Source: an uncultured Pelagibacteraceae bacterium | Lineage (GTDB): Bacteria > Pseudomonadota > Alphaproteobacteria > Pelagibacterales > Pelagibacteraceae | DNA length: 64,000 nt | Reading direction: 5' to 3' | Assembly (NCBI GenBank): GCA_902571425.1 | Contig: CACGBZ010000002.1 | Span: 62,001 to 126,000, forward strand | Translations under genes and position numbers: made by a program | Notes under the pieces: generated by a model | Seen by the model: the letters and a program-made list of their open reading frames with translations, nothing else | Told to the model about the DNA's origin: nothing | Databases searched by the model: none | In this document: positions 58,604 to 64,000 of the stretch, in pieces | Position numbering within the stretch: the stretch's first letter is position 1 | Layout of the letters: each line of letters opens with the position of its first letter

Positions 58604-59559
58604 GAATTTATTATTTTAATTTGATTGAAAACTTTGTAGATAAAATTACTTAATCCTAGCATATTTTGTTTCACCATCTTACCAGTCGTTACAAAAGCAC
58701 TTTCTTTAGCATCAAACGTAATTAACTTTTTTTTATTAATATGAAGAAATTTTTTATCGATTAAATATTTTAATTTTCTGACAACCGTAGGTCTTGGAAT
58801 ACCAGTTATCTCAGAAATTGACATAGCATTTACACCCCTTGAATCAGAGCCCATAAGTTCCTTTCTATATGAACTTAGATTTTTTTTTGGAGAAAAATCT
58901 TTATTTTTAACTGCATTAATTACTACAACCATACCAATAGATAAAATTTCTAAATCTTTAAGCTCAGCTCTCCATCTATTCATATAAGCAAACCAGAATT
59001 TATTAAACTGATACCAACAGTAGGAGAAATTTTCTTTCATCGCAGAAATTATTTCATTAACTGTATAAACTTCGGTTATAAGTTTTTCTTTTTTTAAAAT
59101 TTTATTAAATTCATGCAATATAGTTGCAATCTCCGTCAAAGTGTTGGTTGCTCTTGCTGAGTAGAGTGTACTTCTGACAATAAATATCTTTTTACCAGAC
59201 CTTTTAATTGTTCCTTCATTTTCTAATTCTAAAACTTTTCTTCTGATACTCTCTTTGGGTACCCCCAGATCTTTTGAGATATCTGAAATGTTAATTTTGT
59301 TAACTTCGATTGATTTATCTTTATAAAACGTGTCATAGTCTATTTTTAAGCCATTTTGCCTGAAATAAACGAGGTTGATATTTATCAGATATATAATGAT
59401 GATGAATTTATCTATATCTTTGTAATGATTGTAGGCCCTAACAAACCAGTTGCTTGTTAAAGTAAAAAAAGAGGGTGCCAGTGCGGCAAAGTTATCTTGA
59501 ATTACTTTATTAATTATCTTCTCATCAATGTGCTCAGATAAACTAGGTAAAGTATTCAT
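58600..59559 (-). CDS. transcriptional regulator with two homologous helix-turn-helix halves
   Basis: A 319-residue protein containing two winged-HTH units: ISDISKDLGVPKESIRRKV at about 91-109 with wing GTIKRSGKKIFI, and MSISEITGIPRPTVVRKL at 246-263 with wing LHINKKKLITF. The segments preceding them (about 30-65 and 180-215) also resemble each other, so the gene looks like a tandem internal duplication. I know of no named family. It is convergent with the BASS gene and 103 bases from the divergent small protein gene. Confidence 0.78.
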   Translation of the reverse strand: MNTLPSLSEHIDEKIINKVIQDNFAALAPSFFTLTSNWFVRAYNHYKDIDKFIIIIYLININLVYFRQNGLKIDYDTFYKDKSIEVNKINISDISKDLGVPKESIRRKVLELENEGTIKRSGKKIFIVRSTLYSARATNTLTEIATILHEFNKILKKEKLITEVYTVNEIISAMKENFSYCWYQFNKFWFAYMNRWRAELKDLEILSIGMVVVINAVKNKDFSPKKNLSSYRKELMGSDSRGVNAMSISEITGIPRPTVVRKLKYLIDKKFLHINKKKLITFDAKESAFVTTGKMVKQNMLGLSNFIYKVFNQIKIINS

Positions 59560-59662
59560 AATTTTTAAAAAAACCCAATATGAACAATATCAAATAATGA
59601 GTCAACCCATTTTGGACAATTCATTTATTTAAATACAACCTAATACATGTTTATTTAGTTCA

Positions 59663-59860
59663 ATGAGTACAGAAAGCTTTAATAAAACATCCGAGATTGT
59701 AGAGACCCCCTCTCAACATGTCGCAACTCCAAAAAGGGTTAACGTGGATGTTCTAAAGCAAAGACTTCTAGAAGAAAAAAAGAAGGAAAAAGTTAAAAGA
59801 ACAATAATTTTATCATCTGTTATCGTTTCTTTGGGTGCTCTAACGATGTTAACTTATTAA
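59663..59860 (+). CDS. small C-terminally anchored membrane protein, unknown
   Basis: A 65-residue protein with a polar N-terminus (MSTESFNKTSEIVETPSQHV), a charged helix VDVLKQRLLEEKKKEKVKRT and one C-terminal membrane segment (IILSSVIVSLGALTML). The topology suggests a tail-anchored inner-membrane protein with a cytosolic amphipathic helix. No family is recognised. The end overlaps the convergent Ldh-family gene by 12 bases. It is likely real because composition and helix design are protein-like. Confidence 0.62.
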   Translation: MSTESFNKTSEIVETPSQHVATPKRVNVDVLKQRLLEEKKKEKVKRTIILSSVIVSLGALTMLTY

Positions 59861-60853
59861 GGTTTTCAAATCTTTCTTTATTATATCCGGTATAGAAATT
59901 TCTTTTTTTGAGTTATTTTTATACCGGGCATATTTATTTTGTCCTGGATACATTATTTCCTTAACACCTTTTATCTTAGGAAGTTTTTTTATTGTTTTAA
60001 TATTATCTTTAATTCGTTGGTTATAATTTTTTTGAAATAAATTTGCTTTAAAAGTTATAAATAAATGTCCGATATTTTGTGGTCCTGAAAAATCATCAAA
60101 TGGATCTTTAACTCTTCCTGCATGATTTCCTCCAGTTAAAACCCCACTTAATATATCTACCATCCAAGCCAGTCCTGAACCTCTAAAACCTGCAATTGGT
60201 AATTGAACACCTGCTAAAGCTTTTTTAGCATCTGTAGTTGGTTTACCAAACTTATCTAAAGCGACTCCCGCAGGAATTGATTGATTGTTTCTTGCTGCCA
60301 CTCTTATCTTTCCTCTATTAATCATTGAGATTGACGTATCTAAAATAAAAGGAATTTTAGAGCCAGTAGGGGATCCAAAACAAATTGGATTTGTTCCAAA
60401 TAAAGTTTTTAATGCACCATGTGGTGCAACCGCAGGTGGAGCATTTGTATAGATCATTGTAATTAAGTTTTTCTTTACTGCTTGTTCTGCGTAATAGCCT
60501 GACAAACCATAGTGACCACTATTTTTAACTGCTACCATTCCTATTCCAGTTTTTTGAGCATTTTTAATTGCAGTTTTAATTCCTAAATCAGCTGCAACAA
60601 AACCAATACTATTATTTGCATCAATATGAAAAATAGAAGGAGAAATTTTTTTAATTTTAATTTTTGGTTTTGGATTAATTACTTTTTTAGAAATTCGATC
60701 ACAGTACATCTTAAGTCTAGATAAACCATGTCCATAAGCACCAACTAATTCTGCATTGATTAATGCATCAGTAGAAATTAGAGCATGATCTTTACTTAGA
60801 CCAAATTTTTGGAATATTTTAATGATTTGTTTTTTTAAAACTGGGGTCTTCAT
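59849..60853 (-). CDS. Ldh family (YlbC/ComC-type) malate/sulfolactate/ureidoglycolate dehydrogenase
   Basis: A 334-residue NAD(P)-dependent dehydrogenase of the LDH2/MDH2 fold, unrelated to Rossmann lactate dehydrogenases. Motifs are NAELVGAYGHGLSRLKMY, NSGHYGLSGYYAEQA, MIYTNAPPAVAPHGALKTLFGTNPICFG and GFRGSGLAWMVDILSGVL. Members act on malate, sulfolactate, ureidoglycolate or 2,3-diketogulonate. It lies 16 bases after the TauC-like gene in the tau operon, which makes (S)-sulfolactate or a related 2-hydroxy acid the best guess. Confidence 0.91.
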   Translation of the reverse strand: MKTPVLKKQIIKIFQKFGLSKDHALISTDALINAELVGAYGHGLSRLKMYCDRISKKVINPKPKIKIKKISPSIFHIDANNSIGFVAADLGIKTAIKNAQKTGIGMVAVKNSGHYGLSGYYAEQAVKKNLITMIYTNAPPAVAPHGALKTLFGTNPICFGSPTGSKIPFILDTSISMINRGKIRVAARNNQSIPAGVALDKFGKPTTDAKKALAGVQLPIAGFRGSGLAWMVDILSGVLTGGNHAGRVKDPFDDFSGPQNIGHLFITFKANLFQKNYNQRIKDNIKTIKKLPKIKGVKEIMYPGQNKYARYKNNSKKEISIPDIIKKDLKTLIS

Positions 60854-60869
60854 TTTATCCCCTTAACAT

Positions 60870-62795
60870 TTATCCTTTTCCACGCCAAGGGATAGTTTTA
60901 TCAATAATTTTTCTTAATGTAATATCAAATAAAAGACCTAGTAGACCCATAATAATTATCGTTATCCAAATAACCTCCCACTGGAAATATTTTTTCGCTA
61001 CGTTTTCAACAAAACCAATACCTGTTGTACCTGCTAAAAACTCTGCAGCAACAAGCGTTCCCCAACACATACCAACAGCAACTCTTATTCCTGTAAGAAT
61101 TTCAGGAAGTGAATTTGGGAAAATCACATGTCTTAAAATTTGTTTTTTAGTAGCTCCTAATGAGTGAGCTGCATGGATTTTTGATAGTTGTGTTCCTGAA
61201 GCACCAGCTCTTGCAGAGATAATCATAATCGACAATGAGACCATAAATAATAAAAATACTTTTCCTGAGTTATCAATTCCAAGAACTGAAATAATTAAAG
61301 GTGCCCATGCAAGAGGAGGGACAGGTCTATAAAGTTCAATTAACGGATCAAAGAAACCTTTGGCAAATCTATTTAGACCCATAAATAATCCCAATGGAAC
61401 ACCAATAATAATTCCAAACACTAATCCTAAAAACACCCTCATAAAAGAGTCCCAGATATGTCCGTATGGAACAGGAACTTTCAGTAATTTAAAGTCACCT
61501 GTTGCTACTTTTAAAACATTACTTTTAAAGTTTTCTTTTACAATTCCATCTTTTGTATGAACTGGGTATTCACCAGGCAATATATCAGCTATCCAATCTG
61601 GTAAAATGAAACCTATCATTTTACTGACATCAACCATTTCAATCCATAAAAGAGGAACATTTTTGTATCCAACACTTGGTTTTGATAGTTCCACAAATTT
61701 ATTAAATGTATCAGATGGTTTAGGCAGCCATCTACCTGAACCTTGTTCAGAACAAGTTGCTCCACTTGCTACAATTGTTCCTGAAGGAAACAAAAGGATA
61801 TCAATTAATCTTAATCCACCTTGTTCTTTGTTTTGCAATTCATCAAACTCTAAAATGGCTTCTTGCATTTCATTTAAAGCATTAGGAGGATAAATACTTG
61901 CAAATTCTATTCTTCTTGCAATTTTAACAATATTTTTTGCATAATCAGATGCTATCTCACCACTATCATCTAAACTTTTTCTATAAGCTTTAATATCATC
62001 TTTTAATTGTTTTATTGCACTTTTGAATAATGGATTGTGATTTCTTAATTTAAAAAATTTGTCATTTATTAAACTTAGTTCTTTTGCCGCTGCATCAAAT
62101 TTTAACCCTTTTTTAGTCTGAGGAGCAGTTGGTATCTCAATTGTGTTTTCTATTGATCCACTTCCAGAATCTATTGTGACAATTCCCCAACCACCTTGTT
62201 CATCAATAAGTTTTTGTCTTTCAATTTTTTGAGCATCTGTTTCGAAAGGATAATTTTCCTTTTGAAAATTAATACTGAGTTGCTTTATTTGCTCAGTCAT
62301 TTCTTGAATTTTTATTTTGGTATCCATTTCTATTAATTCCTCACTAGTTAAGAAAGGAATTAATTTAGAGGTTCTATCTATGTAACTTACAAGGATTGCT
62401 TTTTGTTGATCATTTACATCTTTAGATCCTTTTATTTCATTTGCAATCTTTATAAGATTTTTATTTTCAATTTTTATAATAGATGTACTTTTGAACTCTC
62501 TCTCTTCAATAGGAAATTGATATTTTAAACCTAATAATGATTCATTTATTTTAGCAACTTGACACAATTCGTTTGCAGATTTTGGATAAAAACCTCTTGC
62601 TATATCCCATGAATAATAAAGCCACAGCATTAATATTACACTACTACCAACAATTACCCAGTGCGTTCCACCTTTAGATCTTTCAGGATTACCAAATACA
62701 GCATCAACCTTTTCAGTTTTAATTAATCTTCTTCCATAAAGAACGCATCCAATAATAGATACTATAATTAGTATTGTTACAAATTGGGTTAACAT
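60870..62795 (-). CDS. tauC: taurine/sulfonate-type ABC permease with large periplasmic insertion (TauC)
   Basis: A 641-residue protein, more than twice the usual TauC size. Two hydrophobic helices (about 2-20 and 46-64) are followed by some 370 residues of soluble, partly coiled-coil sequence with no membrane segment, and only residues from about 445 on form the standard TauC/SsuC permease (IYRPVPPLAWAPLIISVLGID, EAA-like loop AAHSLGATKKQILRHVIFPNSLPEIL). The extra domain should lie in the periplasm and could dock the binding protein or a cell-envelope partner. It overlaps tauB by one base. Confidence 0.92.
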   Translation of the reverse strand: MLTQFVTILIIVSIIGCVLYGRRLIKTEKVDAVFGNPERSKGGTHWVIVGSSVILMLWLYYSWDIARGFYPKSANELCQVAKINESLLGLKYQFPIEEREFKSTSIIKIENKNLIKIANEIKGSKDVNDQQKAILVSYIDRTSKLIPFLTSEELIEMDTKIKIQEMTEQIKQLSINFQKENYPFETDAQKIERQKLIDEQGGWGIVTIDSGSGSIENTIEIPTAPQTKKGLKFDAAAKELSLINDKFFKLRNHNPLFKSAIKQLKDDIKAYRKSLDDSGEIASDYAKNIVKIARRIEFASIYPPNALNEMQEAILEFDELQNKEQGGLRLIDILLFPSGTIVASGATCSEQGSGRWLPKPSDTFNKFVELSKPSVGYKNVPLLWIEMVDVSKMIGFILPDWIADILPGEYPVHTKDGIVKENFKSNVLKVATGDFKLLKVPVPYGHIWDSFMRVFLGLVFGIIIGVPLGLFMGLNRFAKGFFDPLIELYRPVPPLAWAPLIISVLGIDNSGKVFLLFMVSLSIMIISARAGASGTQLSKIHAAHSLGATKKQILRHVIFPNSLPEILTGIRVAVGMCWGTLVAAEFLAGTTGIGFVENVAKKYFQWEVIWITIIIMGLLGLLFDITLRKIIDKTIPWRGKG

Positions 62796-63592
62796 TAATT
62801 TTCTTTTCCCATTATTTCTTCTTCCATGTTCCAGATCATGGATAAAATTTCTTCTCTAGTAGATGAAAATTCTTTATTTTTTTTAATTTCTCTTAAATCT
62901 TGTGTAAGACCCATTTCTGCAAAAGGAAGACTATATTCTTTATGTATTCTTCCTGGTCTTGGTGCCATTACATATAATCTTTCACCAAGTAAGAGAGCTT
63001 CCTCGACTGAGTGAGTAATTAAAATAATAGTTTTTCCAGTTTCTTTCCAAATTTTTAAAACTAAAGACTGCATTTTTTCTCTCGTTAATGCATCTAAAGC
63101 CCCTAATGGCTCATCCATTAAAATTAAGTCAGGATCATTGATTAGACATCTTGCTAGAGCAACTCGTTGCTGCATACCACCTGATAACTGATAAGTAGGA
63201 GTGTTACCAAATCCTTTTAAACCAACTATATCTAACCATTCTTCAACTCTATTAGCTGTAACTTCAGGATCTTCTTTTTTCATCCTAAGTCCGAAATTTA
63301 CATTTTCAGCTACTGTTAACCATTCAAACAAAGCACCTTGTTGAAATACCATTCCTCTTTCAACTCCAGGTCCATCAATTTCATTATTATTTAATGTAAT
63401 TTTTCCTGAAGTAGGTCTTAAAAATCCAGCAGTAATGTTTAGTAAAGTTGTTTTTCCGCAACCAGAAGGACCAAGAACCGTAAGTAACTCTCCTTTTTTT
63501 AAAGTAAAACTTACATCTTTTAATGCATGAACTGTTTCTCCTTTTGGAGTTTTAAAAATCATATTCAGATTTTGAGAAACTAGATCACTCAT
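62795..63592 (-). CDS. tauB: taurine/sulfonate-type ABC transporter ATP-binding protein (TauB)
   Basis: A 265-residue ATPase: Walker A GPSGCGKT, signature LSGGMQQRVALAR, Walker B LILMDEPLGALD and switch His in ITHSVEEALLL. The sequence matches the TauB/SsuB/NrtD class. The C-terminal tail is acidic (MEEEIMGKEN). It starts 85 bases after the binding protein gene, beyond a strong terminator. Confidence 0.95.
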   Translation of the reverse strand: MSDLVSQNLNMIFKTPKGETVHALKDVSFTLKKGELLTVLGPSGCGKTTLLNITAGFLRPTSGKITLNNNEIDGPGVERGMVFQQGALFEWLTVAENVNFGLRMKKEDPEVTANRVEEWLDIVGLKGFGNTPTYQLSGGMQQRVALARCLINDPDLILMDEPLGALDALTREKMQSLVLKIWKETGKTIILITHSVEEALLLGERLYVMAPRPGRIHKEYSLPFAEMGLTQDLREIKKNKEFSSTREEILSMIWNMEEEIMGKEN

Positions 63593-63615
63593 AAATTCTT
63601 TATATTAGAAATTTT

Positions 63616-63655
63616 AAAAAAAAATAGGCACTAATTATTAAATCAGTGCCTATTT
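63616..63655 (-). terminator. intrinsic terminator between the tauA-like gene and tauB
   Basis: A perfect 11-bp inverted repeat (AAATAGGCACT at 63622-63632, AGTGCCTATTT at 63645-63655, 12-base loop) is followed on the minus strand by nine Ts (63624 down to 63616). It lies 22 bases after the binding-protein stop. It should let most transcripts end after the binding protein and only some continue into tauBC. Confidence 0.85.
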
Positions 63656-63677
63656 AAAAAGTTTTAAACCTTTAAAA

Positions 63678-64000
63678 TTATAAAGGTAAGAAACTTGTAT
63701 CTACGTTTCCTTTTGGAGTTCCCATTCCATCCAAGAAACCACTTAGATTACCATTCGTCATAGATTTTTTAGTTTCTTCAGGAGTTAAGAATTTAAATCC
63801 ATCTAAAGTACCTTTCATTTTTGATACTTCCATCGCAGACGCTTTAGACATAGAATTCATATCGCTTTTACCTGAGTTATATCTTGCGTTAGCTTCATGA
63901 GTAACTTCAACAAAAGTCCTTACCATACCTGGATTTTCATTCATAAACTTATTAGTTACAGAAGTAATATCTATACCCAGAATACCTCCAGCTCTAGCTT
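63678..64000 (-). CDS. tauA: taurine-type ABC transporter substrate-binding protein, C-terminal part (5' end outside window)
   Basis: The minus-strand frame stays open to the edge of the window (ARAGGILGIDITSVTNKF precedes the first internal Met), so about 107 C-terminal residues are seen. The helical end with FMNENPGMVRTFVEVTHEANARY and FLTPEETKKS resembles TauA/SsuA-type binding proteins. Its operon partners are TauB and TauC. The ligand may be taurine or another small sulfonate, but the binding site is not in view. Confidence 0.85.
   Translation of the reverse strand, partial: ARAGGILGIDITSVTNKFMNENPGMVRTFVEVTHEANARYNSGKSDMNSMSKASAMEVSKMKGTLDGFKFLTPEETKKSMTNGNLSGFLDGMGTPKGNVDTSFLPL

Noticed and set aside
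1..64000. CRISPR arrays, insertion sequences, prophage genes or attachment sites
   Set aside because: I saw no regularly spaced repeats, transposase, integrase or phage structural genes, and no tRNA-flanked direct repeats.

Overview
The window looks like a piece of a streamlined alphaproteobacterial genome of the SAR11 clade (Candidatus Pelagibacter or a close relative). The evidence is a very AT-rich base composition, intergenic gaps of a few bases, many overlapping starts and stops, Lys/Asn/Ile-rich proteins, and a gene content dominated by periplasmic-binding-protein transporters (iron, TRAP, two sugar-type ABC systems, taurine-type ABC) and osmolyte or organosulfur genes. This is inference from composition and gene content; no rRNA or tRNA gene was seen. 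There is no sign of prophage, insertion sequence or CRISPR array.

Layout. 1-1796: end of an acuI-like acrylyl-CoA reductase and a LysR regulator. 1855-7504: an iron island with a Fur-box array, FbpA, a small Cys protein, a structured leader, a peroxiredoxin, FbpB and FbpC, then AzlCD. 7497-10173: persulfide dioxygenase-like protein, DUF4396-like protein, cytochrome b561, cytochrome c' and an unknown protein, followed by a 285-base gap holding a candidate structured RNA with a terminator. 10459-24163: a sugar-acid catabolic island (two beta-hydroxyacid dehydrogenases, DMT permease, UxaA/GarD-like and IlvD/Edd dehydratases, D-2-hydroxyacid dehydrogenase, TRAP transporter, SDR, FAH hydrolase, enolase-superfamily enzyme, SMP-30 lactonase). 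24138-33228: ppc, ccdA, azoreductase, a gamma-butyrobetaine-dioxygenase-like enzyme, hisN-like, DUF924, DUF952 and a YfhO-like membrane protein.

33255-37005 is a dense minus-strand run of small genes: two SMR exporters around a DUF2798 protein, a DsbA/HCCA-isomerase-like protein, small soluble proteins and three exported proteins. Next come a membrane protein, cysK-cysE, a glyoxalase-fold protein, LysE and an alpha/beta hydrolase. 41003-55390 is a carbohydrate/osmolyte island: one ABC cassette without its own ATPase plus a HAD-like protein; a divergent block with a MetE-core-like protein, two double-SnoaL proteins and a bicupin; a MalK-type ATPase; a second ABC cassette whose binding-protein gene carries an A8 frameshift; and a GH63-type glycosidase.

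55394-64000 reads as organosulfonate/carboxylate metabolism: a HisD-family dehydrogenase of HpsN type, a phosphotransacetylase-like protein, a BASS transporter, a regulator with duplicated HTH halves, a small membrane protein, an Ldh-family (sulfolactate/malate type) dehydrogenase and TauCBA, with TauC carrying a very large periplasmic insertion. A motif running through the window is that every binding-protein gene (five of five) is followed by a strong RNA hairpin before the permease or ATPase genes. The most interesting candidates are the SnoaL/bicupin/MetE-like/GH63/ABC island and the gap at 10174-10458 with mutually exclusive stems.
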